Shown here: positions 41,828-51,269 of the stretch, piece by piece
How positions within the stretch are numbered: position 1 is the first letter of the stretch
How the letters are laid out: each line of letters opens with the position of its first letter
NCBI RefSeq assembly: GCF_030056795.1
Contig: NZ_JASHKQ010000001.1
Location: forward strand, 434,001-498,000
From: Rhodococcus sp. IEGM 1381
Lineage (GTDB): Bacteria; Actinomycetota; Actinomycetes; Mycobacteriales; Mycobacteriaceae
DNA length: 64,000 nt
Direction of reading: 5' to 3'
Position numbers and translations under genes: made by a program
Notes under the pieces: model-generated
The model's database searches: none
What the model was told of the DNA's origin: nothing
What the model saw: only the letters and a program-made list of their open reading frames with translations

Positions 41828-43060
41828 CTACGAAGTTCCGCTCACGACGGTGGGCCTGCGCATCAGCAGCACGCAGGCACCCGTCATCACCGCAACGACC
41901 ACGAGCCCGGCCACCGATAGCACCAGGTGGTCGGGCTCCGTTGTGCGTGTGGCGACTGCGCGGTCGTAGGTCGAGGCGACCTGAGAGCTTGCGGCATACA
42001 CCGTCACCGGCAGGGTCATGGTGAACAGCACGGGAAGCGAAAGCGCCTGTGCGCCTGATGAAGTCGCGAGAGCGGACACTACCACGAACGCGGTGACCAA
42101 AGGCAGTCCGAACGTAGCTCCGGTTGGCAGGTCGAAGTATCCCTCGATCCCGCTCGCAATGGCGATCACGAGCAGCCCACCCAGTCCGACGTACAGCTGC
42201 GGCCACCGGTAGCCGATTCCTACTCCGACGATCAGCAGGCCCACACTCAGAGCCAGCTGCGCGCCATCGCCGGAGGCGAAGCCGAACGACCCGAGGGCAG
42301 CCGCCGACACTGCGACGAGCGCCAGTAGCAGGCGCCCGTCCCGCCCGGGAAGAACGAACGCCGCCAGCACCGCGAGAACCGTCATACCGGCGAGTGCACC
42401 GAGCCACTCGACGCTCCGGGCTTCGTGACCTGCGGCAACCCAACTCAGAACGCCAGCCGCGATGGGCAACGGAAGACCGACGAGCAGAATTTTTCGGGGC
42501 TCGTGAGGCTGCAACACCTGGTTGCGGTGAGCCAGGAACAGCGCAATCGCTGCAACCGATGCGACGATCACCATCACTATCGCCCGCTGCGGGCTCACGT
42601 CGTCCTCGGCACCGACCACATCCCAGACGAACACGGGACCGTCGTTCGCCTCCAACAGCGCATCCAGTGCAGCGCCCATGAGACCGGCCCCGAGGACGGC
42701 AACTGCCAACGTGGCCTGTGCACCTCGATGCCGCCCCGCCAACACTGCAGCCGCGGCGAGTAGTGCACCGGTGGCCACTGCACCGGCCCAGTGGCCGAGC
42801 AATCCGGTCACCATTCCGACGGTCCTAAACACGATGACAAGCAGCGCTGCGATCGCCACACCGATCGAAGCGCGTGCGCTCGCACGCGCCAGCGCGACCG
42901 AGGCCACACAGGCAGAAATCGCAAAGACGTTCAGCCCGTTGACAATTGCCGAAAAAGAACCGAACTCCGCGGTGCTGCTCAACAGGGAATCGAACGGGCC
43001 GATCTCACTGATCGCATAGCCGACGACGAAACCGGCCAGAACCATCGACAGTAGTTTCAT
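41828..43060 (-). CDS. Multi-pass membrane protein of unknown function
   Basis: About 410 aa with 11-12 hydrophobic segments (for example VLAGFVVGYAISEIG, ALLVIVFRTVGMVTGLLG, LSVGLLIVGVGIGY). There are few charged loops and no transporter or enzyme motif that I recognise. The start could be ATG 43060 or ATG 43072. Its promoter side is only a few bases from the end of the aldehyde dehydrogenase gene, so it may be co-transcribed with it. Confidence 0.6.
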   Translation of the reverse strand: MKLLSMVLAGFVVGYAISEIGPFDSLLSSTAEFGSFSAIVNGLNVFAISACVASVALARASARASIGVAIAALLVIVFRTVGMVTGLLGHWAGAVATGALLAAAAVLAGRHRGAQATLAVAVLGAGLMGAALDALLEANDGPVFVWDVVGAEDDVSPQRAIVMVIVASVAAIALFLAHRNQVLQPHEPRKILLVGLPLPIAAGVLSWVAAGHEARSVEWLGALAGMTVLAVLAAFVLPGRDGRLLLALVAVSAAALGSFGFASGDGAQLALSVGLLIVGVGIGYRWPQLYVGLGGLLVIAIASGIEGYFDLPTGATFGLPLVTAFVVVSALATSSGAQALSLPVLFTMTLPVTVYAASSQVASTYDRAVATRTTEPDHLVLSVAGLVVVAVMTGACVLLMRRPTVVSGTS

Positions 43061-43076
43061 ACCGCCGATCATGCCG

Positions 43077-44612
43077 TCAGCCGAACTTCACTCCCTGCGC
43101 CAGGGGCAGTTCGTTGGAGTAGTTGACTGTGTTGGTTGCGCGGCGCATGTAGGCCTTCCATGCGTCCGAACCGGATTCGCGTCCGCCGCCGGTTTCCTTC
43201 TCACCGCCGAAGGCGCCGCCGATCTCCGCGCCGGAGGGTCCGATATTGACATTCGCGATGCCGCAGTCAGAGCCGGCGGCGGACAGGAAGCGCTCCGCTT
43301 CGCGCAGGTCGGTGGTGAAGATCGACGACGAAAGACCCTGCGGCACATCGTTGTGCAAGGCGATTGCCTCGTCCAGGGTCTCGTACGTCAACACGTACAT
43401 GATGGGTGCGAAGGTCTCGTGCTTGACGATGTCGGTCTGCGCGGGCATCGTCACGATCGCGGGCTGCACGTAGAACGAGTACTCGTCGACCACGTTCACC
43501 CGCTCCCCACCGACCACGATCGTTCCGCCGTCGGATACCGCGGTTTCGAGCGCCTTCTGGTACCCCGCGAACGCACCGGCATCGATGAGCGGCCCCACCA
43601 AAGTGTCACTGGCCAAGGGAGATCCGATAGACAGCGTCTCGTACGCCGCAACCAACTTGCCGACCAGTTCGTCCGCGACGGAGGAATGCACGATGACGCG
43701 TCGCAGCGAGGTGCAGCGCTGACCGGCCGTCCCGGCCGCCGAGAACACCAACCCACGTGTGGTCAGATCGAGATCGGCCGACGACGTCACGATCGCTGCG
43801 TTGTTGCCGCCGAGTTCGAGCAACACCCGGCCGAATCGTTCGGCAACCCGCGGCGCGACGGCCCGGCCCATTCTCGTCGAACCGGTTGCCGAAACCAGTG
43901 CGACGCGTGAATCGTCCACCAGCGCTTCGCCGGACGCGCGTCCGCCGACCACCAATTGAGAGATCTTGGGGTCCACTCCCGCCGCTGCGGCCGCACGCTC
44001 GAACAGAGCCTGCACTCCGACGGCAGTCAACGGAGTCTTCTCCGACGGCTTCCAGATGACCGTGTCTCCCGCGACCAGAGCGAGAGCGGTATTCCAACTC
44101 CACACCGCGACAGGGAAATTGAAGGCCGTGATGACGCCGACGACTCCGAGCGGGTGCCACTGTTCCATCATGCGGTGCCCGGGCCGCTCGGTGGCGATGG
44201 TGTTGCCGTAGAGCTGACGTGAAAGTCCGACGGCGAAGTCGCAGATGTCGATCATCTCCTGCACCTCACCGAGACCCTCGGAGACGATCTTTCCGGCCTC
44301 GATGGACACCAGTGCGCCCAGTTCCTCCTTGTGTGCGCGCAGTAGTTCGCCCAGTTCGCGGATCACCTGGCCCCGCACCGGGGCGGGCACCTGCGACCAC
44401 GACGCAAACGCGGTGCGAGCGTCGGCGATGACGCCTTCGACATCGGCTGCCGACGCAGACGCCAGCGTCGCCAGGTTTCCGCCGGTGATGGGCGAGCGCG
44501 CGACGATCGCATCGGGTCCAGCCGGAGCGTCGAGCGCGATCGTCGCACCCAGCCGGTCGAGGATGGCGCGAGTGCGCACACTCAACTCGTCGTGGGTGAT
44601 GGATGCAGACAT
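43077..44612 (-). CDS. L-aminoadipate-semialdehyde (piperideine-6-carboxylate) dehydrogenase
   Basis: A 511-aa aldehyde dehydrogenase of the ALDH7-like group. NAD-binding ITAFNFPVAVW, the general-base Glu266 in LLELGGNN and the catalytic Cys300 in GTAGQRCTSLRR are visible. It should oxidise 2-aminoadipate 6-semialdehyde to L-2-aminoadipate, the second step of lysine degradation through lysine 6-aminotransferase, whose gene is divergent and 124 bases away. Both probably share regulation. Confidence 0.87.
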   Translation of the reverse strand: MSASITHDELSVRTRAILDRLGATIALDAPAGPDAIVARSPITGGNLATLASASAADVEGVIADARTAFASWSQVPAPVRGQVIRELGELLRAHKEELGALVSIEAGKIVSEGLGEVQEMIDICDFAVGLSRQLYGNTIATERPGHRMMEQWHPLGVVGVITAFNFPVAVWSWNTALALVAGDTVIWKPSEKTPLTAVGVQALFERAAAAAGVDPKISQLVVGGRASGEALVDDSRVALVSATGSTRMGRAVAPRVAERFGRVLLELGGNNAAIVTSSADLDLTTRGLVFSAAGTAGQRCTSLRRVIVHSSVADELVGKLVAAYETLSIGSPLASDTLVGPLIDAGAFAGYQKALETAVSDGGTIVVGGERVNVVDEYSFYVQPAIVTMPAQTDIVKHETFAPIMYVLTYETLDEAIALHNDVPQGLSSSIFTTDLREAERFLSAAGSDCGIANVNIGPSGAEIGGAFGGEKETGGGRESGSDAWKAYMRRATNTVNYSNELPLAQGVKFG

Positions 44613-44701
44613 GCGCGTACACCTTCCGTGGAGAGAACCGAACCGTCGAAGATCAGCCTACCGATGAGGGTCTTAACCGTATAATTTCCTGCGTTATGGG
44701 C

Positions 44702-44729
44702 TTGCTTACGGAATATTAACGCGTATCTT
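44702..44729 (+). promoter_or_regulatory. Candidate lat promoter giving a leaderless mRNA
   Basis: TTGCTT (44702-44707) and TATCTT (44724-44729) are 16 bases apart, and the expected start point falls 7 bases after the second box, at or next to the lat ATG (44737). No ribosome site precedes that ATG, so a leaderless transcript is likely, as is common in Mycobacteriales. The 124-base divergent gap is clearly AT-richer than its surroundings and also contains GTATAA (44679-44684), which reads TTATAC on the minus strand and may be the -10 of the dehydrogenase. Confidence 0.5.
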
Positions 44730-44736
44730 CGACGTT

Positions 44737-46065
44737 ATGACGCAAGTATTACAGCGCACCGGAGTGGCGATCGACGCCTCCAACGTTCGCGACGTGATCG
44801 GTGAACACCTACTGGCCGACGGTTTCGAGCTGATCCTCGACCTCGATGCCTCGACCGGGTCCACCCTGGTCGACGCCAGAGACGGCACCCGCTACCTGGA
44901 CCTGTTCACGTTCTTCGCGTCCAACGCGTTGGGTATGAACCATGCTGCCCTGATCGACGACCCGGAGTTCCGGGCCGATCTGATGCAAGCGGCCATGAAC
45001 AAGCCCAGCAACTCCGACATCTACACCCTGCCCATGGCCCGATTCGTCGACACGTTCGCCCGTGTACTCGGTGACGATCGGTTGCCGCACCTGTTCTTCG
45101 TCGAGGGCGGTGCACTGGCGGTGGAGAACGCGTTGAAGGTGGCGTTCGACTGGAAGTCACGCTGGAACGAGGGTCACGGCATCGATCCGTCACTGGGCTC
45201 GCAGGTCATGCACTTCGAGCACGCGTTCCACGGCCGTTCGGGTTACACGATGTCTTTGACCAACACCGATCCGAACAAGGTTGCCCGCTTCCCGAAGTTC
45301 GACTGGCCGCGAATCCCGTCCCCGTTCATCAGATCCGGCGCGAACATGGACGAACTCGAGAACGCATCGTTGGCCGCTGCCCGCCTGGCCTTCGAGGCCA
45401 ACCCGCACGACATCGCCTGCGCCATCATCGAACCCATCCAGGGCGAGGGTGGAGATCACCACTTCCGGCCCCGCTTCCTGCAGAAGTTGCGCGACCTCTG
45501 CCACGAGTTCGACGCCTTGTTCGTCATGGACGAAGTTCAGACCGGTGCCGGAATGACCGGTACCGCATGGGCTTTCCAGCAGCTCGACGTCGTTCCGGAT
45601 ATCGTCGCCTTCGGCAAGAAGGTGCAGGTCTGCGGCGTCATGGCCGGCGGTCGTGTCGACGACATCGACGACAACGTCTTCGCCGTCAGCTCCCGCATCA
45701 ACTCGACGTGGGGTGGCAACCTCACCGACATGGTGCGGTCGCGTCGAATCCTGGAAGTGGTCGAGTCCGAGAAGCTCATCGACCGCGCAGGCACGCTCGG
45801 GGTAGTGCTGCTGACCATGCTGGAGGAGTTGGCAACGCGCCACACCGTGGTCTCCGAGGTACGCGGACGCGGTCTGATGTGCGCATTCTCCCTGCCCGAC
45901 GCCGCAACTCGCGACCGAGTGATCGAGCTCTTGCGTACCGAGGAACACGTCCTCGCCCTCGGCTGCGGCGACACCGCGGTGCGATTCCGCCCCGCACTGA
46001 CGATCACCGAAGCCGAGCTGACCCAGGCAGTCGACTCCATCGACCGGGTGCTGAGCATGCTCTAG
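44737..46065 (+). CDS. lat: L-lysine 6-aminotransferase
   Basis: A 442-aa class III aminotransferase. FFVEGGALAVENALKVAFDWK is characteristic of lysine-epsilon aminotransferase, with MDEVQTGAG around the PLP Asp and the Schiff-base Lys in AFGKKVQVCG (Lys294/295). It moves the epsilon-amino group of lysine to 2-oxoglutarate, yielding 2-aminoadipate semialdehyde, which the divergent dehydrogenase oxidises. The ATG appears leaderless. Its stop overlaps the convergent gene at 46062. Confidence 0.9.
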   Translation: MTQVLQRTGVAIDASNVRDVIGEHLLADGFELILDLDASTGSTLVDARDGTRYLDLFTFFASNALGMNHAALIDDPEFRADLMQAAMNKPSNSDIYTLPMARFVDTFARVLGDDRLPHLFFVEGGALAVENALKVAFDWKSRWNEGHGIDPSLGSQVMHFEHAFHGRSGYTMSLTNTDPNKVARFPKFDWPRIPSPFIRSGANMDELENASLAAARLAFEANPHDIACAIIEPIQGEGGDHHFRPRFLQKLRDLCHEFDALFVMDEVQTGAGMTGTAWAFQQLDVVPDIVAFGKKVQVCGVMAGGRVDDIDDNVFAVSSRINSTWGGNLTDMVRSRRILEVVESEKLIDRAGTLGVVLLTMLEELATRHTVVSEVRGRGLMCAFSLPDAATRDRVIELLRTEEHVLALGCGDTAVRFRPALTITEAELTQAVDSIDRVLSML

Positions 46066-46394
46066 CGCTCAGGCTCTATGTCTTTCTGCACCAATCGAAT
46101 TTGTGATGTCGAAATGACGCCTGGACGGAAGTAGTGGTACTCCGGCGACTGCAAGAGATCACCGTCATCGACGCCACTGACTTCCCAGACATCGACCGGA
46201 CCTCCGGTGTTGTTCATGCCGACAAACCAATCACGTTCCCCTGCATCGGCAGCCAGAAAGCAACCTTCCTGCTCGGGCTGGTGGCTACCCGCGATACCGC
46301 GAGCGGCACCCATTCGACGCCAGTCGAGTCCGTGCCGTCGAATCGACTCACGGTTGAGCACCGAGGTCACGTGATAGTGAATGGTCATCGGCAC
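46062..46394 (-). CDS. Small hypothetical protein, possibly ADP-ribosyltransferase-like fold
   Basis: A 110-aa protein. YHVTSVLNRESIRRHGLDWRR resembles the start of KptA/ART-like domains (a His near the N terminus, then an I-x-x-x-G-L motif), and EGCFLAADAGERDWF and GPVDVWEV continue in a compact alpha/beta pattern. This is weak similarity by eye only. It is convergent with lat (4-base overlap) and borders the accessory ATPase operon. Confidence 0.5.
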   Translation of the reverse strand: MPMTIHYHVTSVLNRESIRRHGLDWRRMGAARGIAGSHQPEQEGCFLAADAGERDWFVGMNNTGGPVDVWEVSGVDDGDLLQSPEYHYFRPGVISTSQIRLVQKDIEPER

Positions 46395-46501
46395 AAGCTA
46401 ACAACGCGACACGATTGGGTACAGCGATTATTGACACATAGGAGGCCACAACACCTCCTTCGCGCATACCGCACCGCCCAGCCGGGGCGACAGCCGTCAT
46501 T

Positions 46502-49500
46502 TTACTGACGAGACATCTCGACGACGTCATCTTCAGTGGGCGCACTCGAAGTGTGGAGGGTCAGACACATCGGTGTCTTTATCTTCTTGAACCGTCCGTT
46601 GTCTACACCCTCTAAAGATGCGAAGAATGTGCCCGCCGGGAGCCTACCGATTCCCTCCATCGAACTCTGCCTCGACTTGGCAACGTCCTCGGCAGCCTGT
46701 GTCTGGGCGGGAGCGGTCAATTTACCGAAGAATTGAGTGGATGCATTGCCTGGAATTCTGTTGTCCAACCCTTTGGGGGCCTGGGTCGCAAAGATCATGC
46801 CGAGGCCGTACTTCCTCGCCTGCGATACCAAGGCGATCGTGCTTTCCGAGGAGACTCTTTGCTTACCAGCAGGTACGAAATTCTGGGCTTCGTCGATAAC
46901 AAGCAACCCGCCAAGTGGCTTGTCAGAGGGGTTCTTCCTCAACCAAGAGAACAAAGCCATTTCTAACTGGTTTACGAATCCTTCTCTCTGGAGGTCCGAC
47001 TGCAGTCCAGAAAGGTTTACTATCGAGACCCTGGCCTTGAAGCCGCTAGCCGGCCTGAGAAGTTCGCCGGGATCAGCGGCTGTACCGGACTCACCGAACA
47101 TGGGATCGATGGAGATCTGCGCCTTCAGATTCTGAGCTAGACCCCGGGCTAAAGTTCCTGCATCGTCCAAATCGCTGACACCATCCGGCAAATCTGACAG
47201 CAGATTGATGAAGTCATTGAGGCCGCCCGAATTGCCGCGTCCAAACCAACGGAGCGCTTCCTTGAGTACCGCACGACCGTGCATTGCCCTGTTCGAGGTT
47301 CCGGTAACAGCGCGCGGTACGAGTGCGGAGTACGCAGAATCCACAGCACTTTCGAAGAGTTCGTTGTCGTCTCTGATCGCTGCGAAGTCCGGTAGAGGAT
47401 GAAACATCAACGGTCGGCCTGAAGACCGGTTCGGAGTCCAAACTTTCACATCTGTGGTCTCGAAGAACAGCTTTCGCTTGACGATGTCATCGTCGTGGTG
47501 GACTGTCGAGTCCGATGGCCAAGGTTGACTGAGACGCGCAAGATCGTTATTCGAATCAATAATGATGGACGACACGCCCTGAAGCGCGCATTCTTCCACG
47601 ATGCGACGTATCAGAACGGTCTTCCCGGACCCCGACCCCGCGAAGATTGCCGTGTGCTTTCGGAGTGCACTGAGAGGCAATTCGATGGAAGCACCCGACG
47701 CCGTCTGACCTACTACAATCCGACCCTCCAACTGCGGTTCCTCGACTGGCACCGTTGGCTTGGACCCGTCGGATCCTATCGAGTCATCCTTCGACTCCAC
47801 CGTAGTAATCAGATCGCTGAAGAAGCTGACTGCGGAGGCGGGCTTACGCGACGAGATCCATCTACCAAGGTCGACGTTCTCTCCGGCTAACAGGTCACGG
47901 AGTGCAACAAGGATTTTGATGTCGCTATCAGTAAATGGACGAGTCTGTCCTCCGGCGTCGTGGAACCCCGATACTGTCTGTGCCGTCTTCGGACCCGATG
48001 GCCACTGATCGTTTCTCAACAACACGACAGTTCGGTTAGGTAAGCGCTGGTCTAGGTTTGCGTAGTCACTGGCCTTCTGAATCTTACTGGTCGCGCTGGT
48101 CGGGCTTGCCGTCGTCACAACGCGGAAGTACCACTGGTGCGTCTCTTGATCCGCGTCATCAGTGCGGCTGATCCGGCCGTGCACTGACGGTTTGTTGCTA
48201 GGGACGGCGTCCGGGCTCCACGTCTGATCCGATCGGGTCGACTGCTGCACCAGGACACGGAACCCGGACAACAAGAGCGGGGGAAATGCCGAATCCTGCT
48301 TCTTGTCATCCAGAACGTCCGCGACGTCGGCTGCGTCCTTTAAAGCCTTGAATTCTTGATCCAATTCAACGAGAGCCCAGTCCGTCAAGTCCGGATTAGG
48401 ATCAGGATTCGGCACCTCCCCATCGTTGGGTGCCTTGCTCTCGAACGCAAGAGTCAGCATTTCCGTCACAGTGTCAGTATTCAGACAATGGCGAATATGT
48501 TTGTCGATATTCTGCAGTAGTGAACGAGGCGTGTAGTTTTTCGCCTCACCAAACGCAGCACCCGCCACGGGCCAAGTCGCTGACGGAGCGTCGTATCCGA
48601 CCTTTCGGAAGCACGTCTGAAAACGATGTTCGACCATCGTTCGAGCGAATTCAGGGTTTGGAATCCTTTGCAGAGGCGTTGCCTCCCGGAATCTGTCGCG
48701 AACAGTGGCCGTAGCCCGAGTCTCGATCTGCGTCCAGGCGGCGGGTAAGCAGGCAACCACGGTGACAGTCCTGTGAAGGTTCTGCCGCATCGACATCAAC
48801 CCATGTGCAAACCCTTCCAGCGCCTGATCCTCCGCACTTGCCGCATCCTGTCCGGTCGACTTGGTCGAGCTGCCAATAACCGTATCGATCTGGTCTACCG
48901 CCATGACCGAAGGACCTGTGAGCGCCAGCAATTGCGAGATGCTTTCCACCACATCTTGATCCGTCATGGTTACCCGCTGTATGCCCCACGGCTTCAATGA
49001 TTCGAGAACTGAACTGTCGGTCTCGTGAGGCTGTAGAAAGATGTAGCCCAGATCGTTGACGTCCTGGTCCTCCGCCGCTGCCAGCACAAGCGCACGAAGG
49101 GTGTTCTGCGCTCGCCGACGATACTTAGCATGCACCTTGAAGACTGCTGCAACGAATGTGTCGAGTTGTTCTTTGTCCAACGGCGCTTGACCGACAATGG
49201 GTGCCCGCTCACCCTCCGGTATTGCTGCCTGTTCCGAAAGACGCCACAGCATTTCCTGGAGCTGCGATCGCTGGGTCTGCACAACGGGGCGACTGAAGTC
49301 CTCGAGGACCGTATTCAAGATCGTCGACCAAAACCGCTCTCCGCTGAGCATGTCCACGAGAAAGAAATACCCGCGCTGTTCTTGCACGCTCGCACGGATC
49401 TCGCCGAGCAGGTGTGTCTTGCCCGCACCTGCGGGACCTGGAATCACTACCCCCAGAGGGCTCTTTGTCCGGGTGAGTTCGGTATCGCCGAAAGCAGCCA

Positions 49501-49630
49501 TGACCTCGCGATAGGCATGCGCGTGCAGACCGCCGACATGCACATCGGACTGCGACTCCCAAATATCATCTGGCGTCGTTGCCCAGTCGAGCCGGATGGA
49601 CTCAAGAGCACGCCGCTGGTCACGGTTCAT
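46502..49630 (-). CDS. Fused AAA + HerA/FtsK-type ATPase (candidate defence component)
   Basis: A 1042-aa protein with two ATPase modules. The N-terminal AAA part has Walker A GPAGAGKTH (65-73) and an acidic Walker B-like VMAVDQIDTV. The C-terminal DUF87/HerA-type part has Walker A AGSGSGKTVL around residue 665, IIIDSNNDLARL after it, and Walker B LLVIDEAQNFVP around residue 910, followed by FATQAPKG as sensor. HerA-type ATPases are DNA translocases that often partner nucleases in phage defence. Codon use is less G+C-biased than in neighbouring genes. It is the last gene of a three-gene operon joined by ATGA overlaps to the winged-helix and nuclease genes. Confidence 0.78.
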   Translation of the reverse strand: MNRDQRRALESIRLDWATTPDDIWESQSDVHVGGLHAHAYREVMAAFGDTELTRTKSPLGVVIPGPAGAGKTHLLGEIRASVQEQRGYFFLVDMLSGERFWSTILNTVLEDFSRPVVQTQRSQLQEMLWRLSEQAAIPEGERAPIVGQAPLDKEQLDTFVAAVFKVHAKYRRRAQNTLRALVLAAAEDQDVNDLGYIFLQPHETDSSVLESLKPWGIQRVTMTDQDVVESISQLLALTGPSVMAVDQIDTVIGSSTKSTGQDAASAEDQALEGFAHGLMSMRQNLHRTVTVVACLPAAWTQIETRATATVRDRFREATPLQRIPNPEFARTMVEHRFQTCFRKVGYDAPSATWPVAGAAFGEAKNYTPRSLLQNIDKHIRHCLNTDTVTEMLTLAFESKAPNDGEVPNPDPNPDLTDWALVELDQEFKALKDAADVADVLDDKKQDSAFPPLLLSGFRVLVQQSTRSDQTWSPDAVPSNKPSVHGRISRTDDADQETHQWYFRVVTTASPTSATSKIQKASDYANLDQRLPNRTVVLLRNDQWPSGPKTAQTVSGFHDAGGQTRPFTDSDIKILVALRDLLAGENVDLGRWISSRKPASAVSFFSDLITTVESKDDSIGSDGSKPTVPVEEPQLEGRIVVGQTASGASIELPLSALRKHTAIFAGSGSGKTVLIRRIVEECALQGVSSIIIDSNNDLARLSQPWPSDSTVHHDDDIVKRKLFFETTDVKVWTPNRSSGRPLMFHPLPDFAAIRDDNELFESAVDSAYSALVPRAVTGTSNRAMHGRAVLKEALRWFGRGNSGGLNDFINLLSDLPDGVSDLDDAGTLARGLAQNLKAQISIDPMFGESGTAADPGELLRPASGFKARVSIVNLSGLQSDLQREGFVNQLEMALFSWLRKNPSDKPLGGLLVIDEAQNFVPAGKQRVSSESTIALVSQARKYGLGMIFATQAPKGLDNRIPGNASTQFFGKLTAPAQTQAAEDVAKSRQSSMEGIGRLPAGTFFASLEGVDNGRFKKIKTPMCLTLHTSSAPTEDDVVEMSRQ

Positions 49631-50235
49631 CGCGTTGGCTCGATCGCGAGAAGATGGGTGAGCTGAGTGCCAACAAGAACGGCGGCAAGGCGGTCTTCGT
49701 CAGTCAACGTTTTTTGGTTCTCTTCGGGGATCAGGCTGACTCCTTCATGCTGCTGTAACTCGACAAGTGCTGTATCGAGGCTCTCTCGGCCAACATCAGA
49801 CAGAGCTTCGCGGAGTAATCGCAAACCAACCCAAGCGCCGGGCCGGGATGCGAGCGCCTCGTATGCTGCTCGAATTCTTTTCTCGATCGAAGTTCGACCG
49901 AACAGCTGCGCCGCAACGAGCCCTCTCGGCTCCAAAAAGCGCTCGACACCTCGGAGCAAGGTAAACAAGACACGGGTTGCCGGGTTCGAGCCATCGGGGG
50001 CATCCGCGACGAAGAGGTTGGTGCAGTACTCCCAGCCTTTGGCCGTCAGCGTCAACTCGATGAACCGATTCGGTTTCGCAGATTCGATCAGTCCGAGCTT
50101 TACCAGTTTTGCCCTGCTGCCAGCGTCGAGTACTGGACCGAAGTTCTTCAGATCGGCATTCTTGACTACCCGATCTTCCGACATCAGAACAAGCAAGACC
50201 AGGATTTCGTTTTGAGTCAGGTCGGCGGTACTCAT
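49627..50235 (-). CDS. Winged-helix-like adaptor protein of the ATPase/nuclease operon
   Basis: A 202-aa protein. LTQNEILVLLVLMSEDRVVKNADL and LVKLGLIESAKPNRFIELTLTAKGWEY look like a winged helix with a beta hairpin, and the C-terminal half is helical (RIRAAYEALASRPGAWVGLR). It has 4-base overlaps with both the nuclease gene upstream and the ATPase gene downstream, implying fixed stoichiometry. It may be a specificity or bridging subunit rather than a transcription regulator. No named family is recognised. Confidence 0.6.
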   Translation of the reverse strand: MSTADLTQNEILVLLVLMSEDRVVKNADLKNFGPVLDAGSRAKLVKLGLIESAKPNRFIELTLTAKGWEYCTNLFVADAPDGSNPATRVLFTLLRGVERFLEPRGLVAAQLFGRTSIEKRIRAAYEALASRPGAWVGLRLLREALSDVGRESLDTALVELQQHEGVSLIPEENQKTLTDEDRLAAVLVGTQLTHLLAIEPTR

Positions 50236-51269
50236 CCGGTGTAATTCCTCACTGTTCGCGGGTTGCGGAGTAAAGCGACTGCAGCACGGATCTGGTCGAG
50301 AACCGCAGTCAGGTCTTGCAGAACTTGGCCGTTGGTGTAACGCAGTGTCACGTATCCGCGGAGTTGGAGCATATTGTCACGTTTGCGGTCTGAAGCGTAC
50401 TTGCCCACTGCACGATGCTCGTCCCCGTCGATCTCGATGACCAAGGCACTGTCCTGCCACACCAGGTCGACCCGAATGGGTGAAGTGAGCTGTGTCCCCA
50501 CTCTCAATGTTTTGTTCCACTCCCGGTCGTAGGCCCACAGCTCCTTGGACAGTGCTTCTTCCAAGATGCACTCGACATCACTGTCGGCGCGCGGCGAACC
50601 AGACTTCGGGACAGAACGTCCCGGAGGCTGCGGCGGCCTTGCTGTCGTCGTTGATTCAGGAATCCTCAACTCCCACTGAGTAAATCGTTCGACCACACTG
50701 TCGGTCATCCACACACCCATACGGCCGTGGCGTGAGAGCCAATCGGCTGCAAGTTCGAGGTCGCGACCCGCAGGTCCTTCACCCTCGACGTGCACTAGCA
50801 AGGCCAGACCGGGCCGGTCTGATCCTCGCTTGAGGATGCGGGAAAGCTGCTCGGTCTGGATCTCACGTGAGAAGCCAGCGGTGGACGAAGGCGAGCCCAA
50901 TGCAGTCCGAGTGAGTGCACACAGGTAAGGCGCAAAGGCACCTGTGCGAGTCGATTCACGACGCGCCAGATCATCGGCAGCCAAGAGCGACTGAGCAGTG
51001 AGATCGCCTAGTTCGGCGGCCCCAGGCAACCAGGCTGGAAACATATCGATAGCGGATTGTTCCAGCAGGCCGATGACGTTGCCCACCAGATTGCGAAACC
51101 CCACATCGACGTCTGATTTGTAGCCGAACACCAGCGGACAATCTTCAGGCAGGGGGTCAAGCGCCCGCTCCAGAGCATCAAAACTGTTGCCAAATAGCTG
51201 AATGGGCTTATCAAGAGGTAGCTGCGACCAACTCACGGCTAGCAAATTACGTAGGCCTCCCGCACACAT
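50232..51269 (-). CDS. DUF559/Vsr-fold nuclease (candidate effector)
   Basis: A 345-aa protein. The C-terminal 110 residues match the DUF559/very-short-patch-repair endonuclease fold: Glu238 on the first helix, Asp268 in IRVDLVW, E279-I-D281 in VIEIDGDEH, then SDRKRDNMLQLRGYVTLRYTN. These residues form a PD-(D/E)xK-like metal site. The first 210 residues are an unrecognised alpha/beta domain, and a Pro/Ser-rich linker (about 205-230) joins the two. It is the first gene of the operon with the ATPase; I infer a nuclease effector licensed by the ATPase. Confidence 0.72.
   Translation of the reverse strand: MCAGGLRNLLAVSWSQLPLDKPIQLFGNSFDALERALDPLPEDCPLVFGYKSDVDVGFRNLVGNVIGLLEQSAIDMFPAWLPGAAELGDLTAQSLLAADDLARRESTRTGAFAPYLCALTRTALGSPSSTAGFSREIQTEQLSRILKRGSDRPGLALLVHVEGEGPAGRDLELAADWLSRHGRMGVWMTDSVVERFTQWELRIPESTTTARPPQPPGRSVPKSGSPRADSDVECILEEALSKELWAYDREWNKTLRVGTQLTSPIRVDLVWQDSALVIEIDGDEHRAVGKYASDRKRDNMLQLRGYVTLRYTNGQVLQDLTAVLDQIRAAVALLRNPRTVRNYTG

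Noticed and set aside
46440..46459. Inverted repeat AGGAGG-N8-CCTCCT near the end of the ATPase operon, as a terminator.
   Set aside because: The stem is only 6 bp with no T run on either side; too weak to call.
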